This document shows, piece by piece, positions 1 through 8,270 of a stretch of DNA of 64,000 bases. Below the pieces are notes generated by a model. That model worked only from the letters and a program-made list of their open reading frames with translations, ran no database searches and was not told the DNA's origin. Each line of letters opens with the position of its first letter. Within the stretch, counting starts at the first letter, position 1. This DNA is from Aliarcobacter cibarius (lineage in GTDB: Bacteria > Campylobacterota > Campylobacteria > Campylobacterales > Arcobacteraceae): NCBI RefSeq assembly GCF_013372265.1, contig NZ_CP054051.1, positions 818,263 to 882,262 of the forward strand. Direction: 5' to 3'. The translations under genes and the position numbers were made by a program.

Positions 1-143
1 TTGCTATAAACTATAAAATAGGGATGAGTATTGGGTATAAAGAGTATAGAGGAGAAAATATAGAGTTCTTTTTTAAAGAGACAGATAAGCAAATGTACAA
101 TAGAAAGAAAACAAAAAAAGTCTTAAAAAAAGAATTTATATAA
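1..143 (+). CDS. C-terminal end of a GGDEF-domain protein (partial)
   Basis: An open frame enters from the left edge (first full codon at 3) and stops at TAA 141-143. The 46 visible residues contain GMSIGYKEYRGENIEFFFKE, then a DKQMYNRKK stretch. This matches the end of GGDEF (diguanylate cyclase) domains, where an S-x-G strand is followed by A/D-x-x-MY-x-AK. The catalytic GGDEF loop would lie upstream of the window, so activity cannot be judged. The NUDIX gene follows 15 bp downstream. Confidence 0.6.
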   Translation, partial: AINYKIGMSIGYKEYRGENIEFFFKETDKQMYNRKKTKKVLKKEFI

Positions 144-158
144 AGAATTGGAGAATAA

Positions 159-572
159 GTGATAAAAACACCTTTTTTAGCAGTAGATGGAATAATAAAG
201 CTATATGATGAGAATGAAAATTTTAAAGGAATTGTTTTAATCGAAAGATTAAATAAGCCTTTTGGGATTGCTATTCCTGGTGGATTTGTTGATATTGGAG
301 AAACTGTTGAAGATGCAGTTGTAAGAGAAATGAAAGAAGAGACTGCATTAGATATTTCTATTGAATCATTATTAGGAGTTTATTCAGATCCAAAAAGAGA
401 TGAGAGATTTCATACTGCATCGGTTGTTTATGTTTGTAAAGCTTATGGAAATCCTATTGCACAAGATGATGCAAAAGAGGTATTCGTGTATAAATTAGAT
501 GAGATACCTCTTGATAAATTAGTTTTTGACCATAAAAAAATTATTTTGGATTTTCTAAACTTTCTTGAGTAA
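159..572 (+). CDS. NUDIX hydrolase (ADP-ribose pyrophosphatase-like)
   Basis: A 137-residue protein with a GTG start (159) preceded by GGAG at 149-152. The NUDIX box is seen at residues 42-64 in the G-x5-E-x7-RE-U-x-EE-x-G-U pattern, with the metal-binding glutamates E57, E60 and E61 present. The usual second glycine is alanine (EETAL instead of EETGL). The family hydrolyses nucleoside diphosphates linked to another moiety, such as ADP-ribose or NADH. The substrate cannot be read from the sequence. Its 3' end overlaps the convergent phosphatase gene by 32 bp, so the two transcripts are antisense at their tails. Confidence 0.85.
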   Translation: MIKTPFLAVDGIIKLYDENENFKGIVLIERLNKPFGIAIPGGFVDIGETVEDAVVREMKEETALDISIESLLGVYSDPKRDERFHTASVVYVCKAYGNPIAQDDAKEVFVYKLDEIPLDKLVFDHKKIILDFLNFLE

Positions 573-1260
573 ATATTCTCATACTTGGAAATTCTAAGGC
601 ACAAAGTCTTGGATTTGGAACTTTTGAAATATCTTTTTTATGAAAGCATCCTAAGTCTATTCCCATACTATAATTTGTTATATTTGGTTCAGCATAAATA
701 GTATGTCCATAAACATTAAATATCTCTTTTATATCAATGCTTGATTTTCTGCTCCACATTATATGTTTTTCAAATATTTCTTTATCAATTTTATCTTGGC
801 TATCTCTTAATTCCCACACTCTTCCAATACTTGAGTGACTAACAACTAAATATCTACTGTCATGCGTTTTATAATCTTTATATTCAAGATATAAAGGCAA
901 AGAGTTTAAAAAATCATAATGTTCAAAATATTCTTCTCGTGTTTTATATGATTTTAAAGTTTCATTTCCCCCACATCTATACAACCAGTCTCTAGATTCA
1001 TCATTTACAAGCGGTTCTTCTTTTGTTGGACCAAATTCTAAAAGCATATCTTCATGATTTCCTTTAACACAATCATATTTATTCTCAATTATAAATTTAA
1101 TAACATTGTATGAGTCATTTCCTCTATCAACTAAATCTCCAACAAAAACAATTTTAGAGTTTTGTTTATTTGGTAATTGCCCAATTAAAGCTAAGAGAGA
1201 TTTATAGCAACCATGCACATCTCCAATTATATATATTTGGTCATTTATTATATTTTTCAT
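541..1260 (-). CDS. Serine/threonine-type metallophosphatase
   Basis: The call uses the internal ATG at 1260, giving 239 residues, because it forms an ATGA overlap with the upstream GNAT gene and leaves only a few residues before the first motif. The PPP/metallophosphoesterase signature is complete at the N-terminus: GDVHG (13-17), GDLVDRG (41-47) and GNHE (67-70). These bind the two catalytic metal ions. Later histidines (VVSHSS, YGHT) fit the rest of the site. The family includes PrpA-like protein phosphatases and Ap4A hydrolases. The length is close to PrpA/PrpB, but the substrate is unassigned. It is translationally coupled to the GNAT gene. Confidence 0.82.
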   Translation of the reverse strand: MKNIINDQIYIIGDVHGCYKSLLALIGQLPNKQNSKIVFVGDLVDRGNDSYNVIKFIIENKYDCVKGNHEDMLLEFGPTKEEPLVNDESRDWLYRCGGNETLKSYKTREEYFEHYDFLNSLPLYLEYKDYKTHDSRYLVVSHSSIGRVWELRDSQDKIDKEIFEKHIMWSRKSSIDIKEIFNVYGHTIYAEPNITNYSMGIDLGCFHKKDISKVPNPRLCALEFPSMRIFTQESLENPK

Positions 1261-1823
1261 TCTAACTCTTTCGTATAAATTATTGCTGAACATAAGCAAG
1301 GAGGTTTGCCACAGGCTGTACAGTCAAAATTAAATTTTATGCTATCTTCTTTCCAAAAATTTTCGATTATAAACTCTTCTTTGAAACCTTCTTTTAGAGC
1401 TAATCCTCTGATATTAACTTGTTCTTTATTTTTCCAACCAGCCATTATTGCAAACTTTATATTATTTTCTTTTAATTTGGAAATTGTGCTTTTGAGTAAT
1501 AAAGTTCCAATCCCATGACCTGAATAATTTTCATGAACAGCTATTGAATCAATATATCCAATTTTTTTATATTCATCATTTATAATTATTTTTTTATCTT
1601 TTGTAATCTTTTTTAAATAATCTAAGTCAATAAATTTACTTGTAGCATAAGCAACTATTTTTTCATCTATTTTTGCACATAAATTAATATCATTATTCAA
1701 AATATCTTCGTTTACAAATGAACTACCAAGTGTCATAGAAGCTATCTGTGCAACTTCATTTATCATTGATTCTTTCATAGGAATTATAGTTATATCTTTT
1801 TTCTCTAACTGTTTATTTGTCAC
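1257..1823 (-). CDS. GNAT-family N-acetyltransferase with C-terminal cysteine cluster
   Basis: A 188-residue protein with a GTG start (1821-1823) behind an AGAAGG ribosome-binding site. The acetyl-CoA pyrophosphate loop is seen as GHGIGTLLL (102-110), following the IDSIAV strand typical of GNAT folds. The last 25 residues are unusual: four cysteines at 168, 171, 176 and 178 (CTACGKPPCLC) could bind a metal. The acceptor substrate is unknown. The downstream phosphatase overlaps by 4 bp (ATGA), so the two are probably co-expressed. Confidence 0.8.
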   Translation of the reverse strand: MTNKQLEKKDITIIPMKESMINEVAQIASMTLGSSFVNEDILNNDINLCAKIDEKIVAYATSKFIDLDYLKKITKDKKIIINDEYKKIGYIDSIAVHENYSGHGIGTLLLKSTISKLKENNIKFAIMAGWKNKEQVNIRGLALKEGFKEEFIIENFWKEDSIKFNFDCTACGKPPCLCSAIIYTKELE

Positions 1824-1928
1824 AGTTTTAACCTTCTAATTAATTTATCGTGTAAATATAACATAATTGAGATTTTAAGTCTAAAGTTGATTTGTTTATT
1901 TTCTATTTTATAGTAAATAATAGTTGTT

Positions 1929-1957
1929 TTGACAAGTACTTAAATTTAGATTATAAT
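1929..1957 (+). promoter_or_regulatory. Consensus sigma-70 promoter for marR-SDR
   Basis: TTGACA at 1929-1934 and TATAAT at 1952-1957 are both perfect hexamers separated by 17 bp. The marR start codon lies 23 bp downstream of the -10 box. A full -35 consensus is unusual in Campylobacterota, where the -35 is normally weak. Strong constitutive initiation held down by autorepression from the MarR product is a reasonable inference. Confidence 0.85.
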
Positions 1958-1980
1958 TTGATTTTCAATATGGAGTTTTT

Positions 1981-2415
1981 ATGCAATTTGATATGAATTT
2001 ATCTTTAGGGTTTATTTTAAATAAGACATCTATACAATCAAAAGCTTTATTTTCACAAAAAATAAAAGAGTTTGATATATCTCCTGAACAATGGTCTTTA
2101 GTTTTTAGAGTTGTTGAATCTGAAGGGTTGACTCAAAAAGAACTTTCTGACTCTACATATAAAGATCAGGCAAATACAACTAGAAGTATAGATAGACTTG
2201 AAAAAAAAGATTTACTAAGAAGAGTTCATAATCACAATGATAGAAGAATAATTAATATTTATCCAACAAATAAAGCAATTGATCTGGTAAATATGATAGT
2301 TCCAATCTCATCAGAATTTAACAATCTTTTAACTAAAAATTTCACTATAGAGGAAAAAGAAGAATTAATAAAATTATTAAATAGAGTTTACGAAAATTTA
2401 CAAAAAGAGGAATAA
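1981..2415 (+). CDS. MarR-family transcriptional regulator
   Basis: A 144-residue winged-helix regulator. The DNA-binding region runs from about residue 35 (SPEQWSLVFRV) through a LTQKELSD helix-turn-helix. It ends with the wing signature RRVHNHNDRRIINIYPT, which carries the D-R-R motif typical of MarR proteins. ATG at 1981 has GGAG 7 bp upstream. Its stop codon directly abuts the start of the short-chain dehydrogenase at 2416, so the two form an operon and the regulator probably controls it. MarR proteins usually respond to phenolic or oxidant ligands; the ligand here is unknown. Confidence 0.9.
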   Translation: MQFDMNLSLGFILNKTSIQSKALFSQKIKEFDISPEQWSLVFRVVESEGLTQKELSDSTYKDQANTTRSIDRLEKKDLLRRVHNHNDRRIINIYPTNKAIDLVNMIVPISSEFNNLLTKNFTIEEKEELIKLLNRVYENLQKEE

Positions 2416-3120
2416 ATGAATTTAGAAAATAAAATAGTACTAATCACTGGTGCAAATGGAGGATTAGGGCAAGCATTTATAAAATATTGTTTAGAAAACA
2501 ATGTTCAAAAAATTTATTGTTGTGCAAGAGATATAAAAAATATAGATGCTATTGATAAACGAATCGAACCAATAAAATTGGATTTAACAAATTTAACAGA
2601 TATTAATAATTTAGAAAGTTCAATAGATTCTATTGACATACTTGTAAATAATGCAGGTGTTAATAATGAAAAAAGAATTTTTGAAGTCTTAAATAATGAT
2701 TTTGAGGTTAATACATTTGGTACATTAAATATTTGTAAAGCACTTTATCCAAAAATAAAAGAAAATGGTTCAATAATAACTATAAATTCTGTGCTTGCAT
2801 TTATGAATCTTCCAATAATGGCACAATATTGTGCTTCAAAAAGTGCTTTACACTCTATTATGCAAGCTATTCGAGCTGAACTAGGAACAAAATCTATAAA
2901 TGTTTTTGAAGTTTTTCCAGGACCAATAGATACTAGAATGTCACAAAATTTAAAAGCAAATAAAGCTACACCTTATGAAATTGTTAAAGAAGTTTTTAAT
3001 GGTGTAAATAATAAAACTTTTGAAATTTTCCCTGATGACTTTTCAAAAAATATAATTTTAATGTTAAAAAATAATCCTGAACAACTAGAAAAAGAGTACG
3101 CACTTTCTATACAAAAATAA
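2416..3120 (+). CDS. Short-chain dehydrogenase/reductase (SDR)
   Basis: A 234-residue classical SDR. The Rossmann cofactor motif TGANGGLG lies at residues 11-18, the NNAG stabilising motif is present (ILVNNAG), and the catalytic Ser-Tyr-Lys set is seen as NSVLAF followed by YCASK. The PGPID segment follows as expected. It catalyses an NAD(P)-dependent oxidation or reduction of an unidentified alcohol or ketone in the cytoplasm. It starts immediately after the marR stop, with the ribosome-binding site inside the marR 3' end, and is followed by an intrinsic terminator. Confidence 0.88.
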   Translation: MNLENKIVLITGANGGLGQAFIKYCLENNVQKIYCCARDIKNIDAIDKRIEPIKLDLTNLTDINNLESSIDSIDILVNNAGVNNEKRIFEVLNNDFEVNTFGTLNICKALYPKIKENGSIITINSVLAFMNLPIMAQYCASKSALHSIMQAIRAELGTKSINVFEVFPGPIDTRMSQNLKANKATPYEIVKEVFNGVNNKTFEIFPDDFSKNIILMLKNNPEQLEKEYALSIQK

Positions 3121-3129
3121 TAAAAATTT

Positions 3130-3162
3130 GATAGATTTATTTAATTAAATTTATCTTTTTTT
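3130..3162 (+). terminator. Intrinsic terminator after the SDR gene
   Basis: A 10-bp stem (3130-3139 with 3146-3155, one G-T pair) with a six-base loop is followed by seven T residues at 3156-3162. It lies 10 bp after the SDR stop codon and closes the marR-SDR operon. Confidence 0.65.
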
Positions 3163-3283
3163 ATACGATATAGCGTAATAATTTGCTAAAATATAGTGTT
3201 AGAAATGGTGAAAATAACTAAACTTATCAATAAAATAGCATAAGTAGTGAAATTAATAATATTTTACAAAATAAAGTAGAAGC

Positions 3284-5224
3284 ATGAATTTAGAAAAATT
3301 AAGACAAGATGCTATAGAGAAGGCCATTAATCAACATTACGCAGTTGTTTCATTTAAAACAGATGGAACAATAAGAGATGCAAATGAAAAATTTTTAAAA
3401 CTTTTTGGCTATGAACTGGAAGAAATTGTAGGTAAAAAACATAGAATATTTTGCGATTCTGATTATGCAAATTCATCTGAATATATACAATTTTGGAATG
3501 ATTTAACAAATGGGTATGTTCAGACTGAAGAGTTTAAACGTATAAAAAAAGATGGTACATCTATTTTTATTCAAGCCTCTTATAAACCACTTATAAATGA
3601 AGATGGCCAAATATTTGAAATACTAAAATTTGCACAAGATATAACTTCTAAAAAATTAGAAAGCTTAGATTATTCTGCAAAAATAAAAGCTATAAATAGT
3701 ACTCAATCTGTAATTGAATTTGATATGAATGGATTTGTTTTAAATGCAAACGAGAACTTATTAAATTCATTAGGATACTCTTTGGATGAAATTATTGGAA
3801 AACATCAAAGTATGTTTTGTGAAGAGGATTATGTTAAATCAAATGAATATAAAGAGTTTTGGAATAAATTACGTTCAGGTATTCATGAAAGTGGAAAATA
3901 TCTTAGACTTGGAAAAAATGGAAAAAAAGTTTGGGTTCAAGCTATTTATACACCTATATTTGATATTGATAAAAAAACAATAAAAATAGTTAATTTTACA
4001 CAAGATATAACGCAATTAGAAATAATGCAAAAAGATTCTTTAACAGGATTTTTTAATAAAGAAAAACTTATTTTAGATATTCCTTTAAATAATCAAAACA
4101 ACTTAGCAATAATAAATCTAGATGATTTTTCACAAATAAATGATTTCTATGGTCATGCAATTGCAGATCAATATATTTTGAAATTTTCTAAGATTTTTAG
4201 TGTTTATTTAGAAAATAAATTTAGTATATATAGAATTGCTGAAGGTACTTTCGCTATTTTAGATCCCAATCTAACTACTACAGAATTTTATAATATTTTT
4301 AAAAATTACATAGAACAATTAAAAGATACTTTGATTGATTTAGATATAAAAAAATTTAGTATAGTTTTAACTTGTGGTATTTCTTCTGAAAATAATGAAA
4401 GACTTATAAACACTGCAGAGATAGTTAATAAATATGCTCAAAAAAATTTAAAAAATATATTAGTATATTCTAAAGATTTAAATATTGAAAAAGAGTTTGA
4501 AGAGAATATATATTGGTCTGAAAATATTAGATTGGCATTAAAACAAGATAGAATCATAGTTTATTATCAACCAATTTATAACAATGAACTAAAAAAAATA
4601 GAAAAATATGAATCACTGGTTAGATTGAAAGATAAAGATGGAGAAATTATATCTCCATATAAATTTTTAGAGATTTCAAAAAAATCAAAGCAATATATCG
4701 ATATCACAAAAGTTGTGATTGAAAAGTCATTTAGTAAATTTGCAGATTCAAGCTATGAATTTTCTATTAATCTTACAGTAGAAGATATTTTAAATGAAGA
4801 ACTAAATGAGTTCTTATTTAGAAAAATTGATGAATATAAGGTTTCTAATAAGCTTGTTATAGAGTTAGTTGAATCTGAAAAAATAACTACATATGATCCT
4901 GTATATGAATTTATAAATAAAATAAAGAAGAAAGGTTGTAAGGTAGCTATTGATGATTTTGGAAGTGGATATAGCAATTTTGAGTATCTGGTAAAAATAG
5001 ATGCAGATTATGTAAAAATAGATGGAAGTATTGTAAAAAGAATTTTAGATGATGAAAATTCAGTTGAAATAATAAAATCAATATTAAATTTTTGTAGAAA
5101 AATGGATATCAAAGTAGTAGCAGAATTTATATCAGATGAAAAATTACAGGCAAAAGTGATTGAACTTGGAATTTCCTATTCACAAGGGTATTATATAGGT
5201 ATGCCTAGCGATAATATAGATTGA
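3284..5224 (+). CDS. PAS-PAS-GGDEF-EAL signalling protein (probable c-di-GMP phosphodiesterase)
   Basis: A 646-residue cytoplasmic protein without membrane segments. Two PAS domains of the same type (about 10-125 and 132-245, each ending in F-x-QDIT) are followed by a GGDEF-like domain (about 250-400) and an EAL domain (about 405-640). The GGDEF loop reads AEGTF, so cyclase activity is very unlikely. The EAL side looks intact: ESL in place of EAL, SINLTVEDI, ELVES, DDFGSGYSN, YVKIDGS and the SQGYYIG end. The degenerate GGDEF domain may act as a GTP sensor, as in other hybrid proteins. The PAS input is unknown; their resemblance to Aer-like PAS domains would suit redox sensing, which is inference. 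Confidence 0.88.
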   Translation: MNLEKLRQDAIEKAINQHYAVVSFKTDGTIRDANEKFLKLFGYELEEIVGKKHRIFCDSDYANSSEYIQFWNDLTNGYVQTEEFKRIKKDGTSIFIQASYKPLINEDGQIFEILKFAQDITSKKLESLDYSAKIKAINSTQSVIEFDMNGFVLNANENLLNSLGYSLDEIIGKHQSMFCEEDYVKSNEYKEFWNKLRSGIHESGKYLRLGKNGKKVWVQAIYTPIFDIDKKTIKIVNFTQDITQLEIMQKDSLTGFFNKEKLILDIPLNNQNNLAIINLDDFSQINDFYGHAIADQYILKFSKIFSVYLENKFSIYRIAEGTFAILDPNLTTTEFYNIFKNYIEQLKDTLIDLDIKKFSIVLTCGISSENNERLINTAEIVNKYAQKNLKNILVYSKDLNIEKEFEENIYWSENIRLALKQDRIIVYYQPIYNNELKKIEKYESLVRLKDKDGEIISPYKFLEISKKSKQYIDITKVVIEKSFSKFADSSYEFSINLTVEDILNEELNEFLFRKIDEYKVSNKLVIELVESEKITTYDPVYEFINKIKKKGCKVAIDDFGSGYSNFEYLVKIDADYVKIDGSIVKRILDDENSVEIIKSILNFCRKMDIKVVAEFISDEKLQAKVIELGISYSQGYYIGMPSDNID

Positions 5225-5348
5225 TAAATTGAATTTATTTAAGTATTAAAATATAAATTGATTTTAAAACACTTGTTTATGAGAAATTAAATAAAACCTG
5301 ATTGTAAAGAGATGTTATAAAGTGTAATTGTGGTTTTAAAAAAAGAAT

Positions 5349-5746
5349 TGGTGGAGATGTGCGGGATCGAACCGCAGTCTTAAAACAGCTTATATTAGCG
5401 TCTACATGCTTAGCAAAGTTGAATAATTTCGCTCTACGACAACTCAACTTCCAAAAGCAATCATAAAGCTAAGATCTAAAATTTCTCTTTAAAGTTCAAT
5501 CACTCCCTCAAAGATAATCTATCTAGGGTGAACCAGCAATAATCTACATAGATAGAATCTGTAGTGCCAGCCTCCGAAGACTCAAGCCGTTAGGCGAGTC
5601 AATAAGTTGTTAAACTTACGCAGCTTTAGCGTAAGCTGGAGCGTAATTTGTATTGTTTGCGTCTAAAAAAAATGAACCGCGTAACGGCATGTTCAGGCCG
5701 ACATGCAACTAATACTCACTGCTCTAATCGATACCAAGTCATCCCC
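5349..5746 (-). ncRNA. ssrA: tmRNA (one-piece transfer-messenger RNA)
   Basis: The 5' end (GGGGATG at 5746-5740) pairs over 7 bp with CATCTCC near the 3' end, and CCA is encoded at 5351-5349. The T-arm GTTCGATCC region is present at the 3' end. The internal reading frame on the minus strand, 5660-5616, encodes the tag ANNTNYAPAYAKAA followed by TAA. This ends in the AA proteolysis signal and is very close to the Campylobacter tag. tmRNA rescues ribosomes stalled on broken messages and marks the peptides for degradation. Confidence 0.97.
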
Positions 5747-5861
5747 ATAACTTAAAGTTGAAGTCTACATAAGTAATTATTAAAAGTTTGTTAATTGTAA
5801 TCAAAATGTTATTCAATTATAAATTATTAATTACTTCACTTTTTATTTTAGTTTAAAATTG

Positions 5862-5867
5862 TATAAT
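5862..5867 (+). promoter_or_regulatory. Probable -10 element for the carboxyspermidine/PPK2 operon
   Basis: A perfect TATAAT sits 31 bp before the start codon at 5898. No convincing -35 hexamer is found at 16-18 bp, but the upstream DNA is T-rich and periodic, as is common in Campylobacterota sigma-70 promoters. Confidence 0.5.
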
Positions 5868-5897
5868 ATTTATATAAAAATATAATGGAGTCAATAA

Positions 5898-7100
5898 ATG
5901 AGTAAAAAAGGTATTTTAATTATTGGAGCAGGTGGTGTAAGTAGAGTTGCTACTGTTAAATGTGCAATGAATATTGATACATTTGAAAAAATTACTTTAG
6001 CTTCAAGAACTATTTCAAAATGTGAAGCAATTGCTGCTGATATTTTAAAAAATCAAGGTGTAAAAATCGATGTAGCTTCAGTAGATGCTGATAACGTAGA
6101 TGAATTAGTAAAATTAATAGAAAAAGTAAATCCAAAATTAGTATTAAACGTAGCATTACCTTATCAAGACCTAACAATTATGGATGCTTGTGCAAAATGT
6201 GGAGTAGATTATGTAGATACAGCAAATTATGAACATCCAGACGAAGCAAAATTTGAATATAAAGAGCAATGGGCTAGAGATAAACAATTTAAAGATGCTG
6301 GAATCATGGCACTTTTAGGTTCAGGATTTGACCCAGGTGTTACTGGAGTATTTTGTGCATATGCTCAACAAAATTTATTTGATGAAATTCATTATATAGA
6401 TATTATGGATTGTAATGCGGGTGATCATGGATACAAATTTGCAACAAATTTTAATCCAGAGATTAACCTAAGAGAAGTTTCTGCAAATGGAAGATACTGG
6501 GAAAATGGACAATGGATTGAAACAAAACCATTAGAGATTAGAGTAGATCATGATTATCCTGAAATTGGAGTAAAAGCTTCATATTTACTATATCATGAAG
6601 AGTTGGAATCATTAGCAAAAAATATTAAAGGTTTAAAAAGAATTAGATTTTTTATGACTTTTGGAGATTCTTATATTCAACATATGAATTGCTTACAAAA
6701 TGTTGGAATGTTAGGTATAGAGCCAGTAGAACACCAAGGACAAAAAATTATTCCAATTGAGTTCTTAAAAACATTATTACCAGATCCAGCATCTTTAGGT
6801 CCTAGAACTGTTGGACAAACAAATATTGGTTGTATTATTGAAGGTATTAAAGATGGAAAACCAAGAAAAGTTTATATCTACAATGTTTGTGACCACCAAG
6901 AGTGTTATAGAGAAACTGGAGCACAAGCAGTAAGTTATACAACTGGAGTTCCAGCAATGATTGGTTCTAAATTATTATATAAAGGTATTTGGAAAAATAC
7001 AGGAGTATTTAATATAGAAGAGTTTGATGCTAAACCATTTATGGATGAGTTAATGACTCAAGGTCTTCCTTGGAAAATTTTAGAGTTAGATGCTAAATAA
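5898..7100 (+). CDS. Carboxynorspermidine/carboxyspermidine dehydrogenase (saccharopine dehydrogenase-like)
   Basis: A 400-residue protein starting with an NAD(P)-binding Rossmann fold (GILIIGAGGVSRVA, 5-18) and the ASRT strand, as in saccharopine-dehydrogenase-family enzymes. Together with the next gene it matches the CASDH/CASDC route. The enzyme reductively condenses aspartate semialdehyde with putrescine (or diaminopropane) to form carboxyspermidine (or carboxynorspermidine). In Campylobacter jejuni this route makes spermidine, so spermidine is the likely product here. ATG at 5898 has GGAG 8 bp upstream. The gene is followed by its partner decarboxylase one base after the stop. Confidence 0.88.
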   Translation: MSKKGILIIGAGGVSRVATVKCAMNIDTFEKITLASRTISKCEAIAADILKNQGVKIDVASVDADNVDELVKLIEKVNPKLVLNVALPYQDLTIMDACAKCGVDYVDTANYEHPDEAKFEYKEQWARDKQFKDAGIMALLGSGFDPGVTGVFCAYAQQNLFDEIHYIDIMDCNAGDHGYKFATNFNPEINLREVSANGRYWENGQWIETKPLEIRVDHDYPEIGVKASYLLYHEELESLAKNIKGLKRIRFFMTFGDSYIQHMNCLQNVGMLGIEPVEHQGQKIIPIEFLKTLLPDPASLGPRTVGQTNIGCIIEGIKDGKPRKVYIYNVCDHQECYRETGAQAVSYTTGVPAMIGSKLLYKGIWKNTGVFNIEEFDAKPFMDELMTQGLPWKILELDAK

Positions 7101-7101
7101 T

Positions 7102-8250
7102 ATGTTTAAAAACTATGAAATAGTGGATAGTTTTGAAAAACTTCCAAGCCCTGCTTATGTTTGTGAAGAAGAACTTTTAGAAAAGAATTTAAAACTTTTA
7201 AAAAAGGTTCAAGATGAAACTGGAGTTAAAATTCTTTTAGCTCTAAAAGGTTTTGCTATGCATTCAACTTTTGATTTATGTAAAAAATATTTAAGAGGTT
7301 GTTGTGCTTCAGGACTTCATGAAGCTCTTTTAGCAAAAGAAGAGTTTGGTGGTGAAGTTCATACTTATAGTCCAGCGTTTAAAGATGAAGAGATAGATGA
7401 AATAATATCTATCTCTAACCATCTAGTTTTTAACTCTTTTAATCAATTAAAAAGATACAAAGATAAAGCTTTTGGAAAAGTATCTTTAGGAGTTAGATTA
7501 AATCCAGAATATTCAAGTGTAGAAGTAGATTTATACAATCCTTGTGCTCCAAATTCAAGACTTGGTATTACAAAAGCAAATTTTGATGAATCTCAATTAC
7601 AGTTTTTAGAAGGTTTCCATTTTCATGCACTTTGTGAACAAAATGTAGATGCTCTTGAAGGTGCTTTAGCAAATTTTGAAAAAAACTTTTCTCAATATTT
7701 TTCTCGATTAAAATGGGTAAATTTTGGAGGAGGACATCATATTACAAGAGCTGATTATGATGTAGAAGGATTGATTAAACTTTTAAAAGATTTTAAAGCT
7801 AGGTATCCACATCTTGAAGTTTATATGGAACCTGGTGAAGCTGTTGGTTGGCAAACTGGTTATTTAGTTGCTACAGTACTGGATGTAATTAATAATGGAA
7901 TGAATTTAGCAATACTAGATACTAGTGCAGAAGCTCATATGCCTGATACTTTAGCAATGCCATATCGTGCGATGATAAGAGATAGTGCATTACCACTTGA
8001 AAAAAAATATACGTATAGACTAGGTGGAAATACTTGTTTAGCAGGGGACATTGTAGGTGATTACTCTTTTGATAAGCCTTTAAATGTAGGAGATAGAATA
8101 ATTCTAGAAGATATGATTCATTATACAATGGTAAAAACAACTACTTTTAATGGTATAAAATTACCATCAATTGTTATAAAAACTAAAGAAGGTTCATATA
8201 AAATTGTAAAAAATTTTGGTTATGAAGATTATAAAATGAGACTTTCTTAG
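7102..8250 (+). CDS. nspC: Carboxynorspermidine/carboxyspermidine decarboxylase
   Basis: A PLP-dependent, alanine-racemase-fold decarboxylase of 382 residues from the ATG at 7102. An in-frame ATG at 7090 would add MLNN and overlap the upstream gene; the later start is preferred because family members begin a few residues before the PAYVCEE-like segment. The PLP lysine lies in LALKGFAMHS, and the GGGHH, EPGEA and CLAGD motifs of this decarboxylase group are present. It removes the carboxyl group from carboxyspermidine to yield spermidine. It lies within a probable four-gene operon that continues into the PPK2 genes. Confidence 0.9.
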   Translation: MFKNYEIVDSFEKLPSPAYVCEEELLEKNLKLLKKVQDETGVKILLALKGFAMHSTFDLCKKYLRGCCASGLHEALLAKEEFGGEVHTYSPAFKDEEIDEIISISNHLVFNSFNQLKRYKDKAFGKVSLGVRLNPEYSSVEVDLYNPCAPNSRLGITKANFDESQLQFLEGFHFHALCEQNVDALEGALANFEKNFSQYFSRLKWVNFGGGHHITRADYDVEGLIKLLKDFKARYPHLEVYMEPGEAVGWQTGYLVATVLDVINNGMNLAILDTSAEAHMPDTLAMPYRAMIRDSALPLEKKYTYRLGGNTCLAGDIVGDYSFDKPLNVGDRIILEDMIHYTMVKTTTFNGIKLPSIVIKTKEGSYKIVKNFGYEDYKMRLS

Positions 8251-8270
8251 GAATTTTAGGAGATATAAAA

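Noticed and set aside
1306-1518. 70-codon plus-strand ORF inside the GNAT gene
   Set aside because: Antisense shadow of a well-supported gene, without ribosome-binding site or recognisable product.
5349-5746. Region first considered as several small tRNA-like fragments
   Set aside because: The two ends pair as one tRNA-like domain and enclose a tag reading frame, so it is a single tmRNA.
7090-7101. Upstream ATG for nspC adding four residues
   Set aside because: It would overlap the preceding gene by 11 bp and extends beyond the family's usual short N-terminus; kept only as an alternative.
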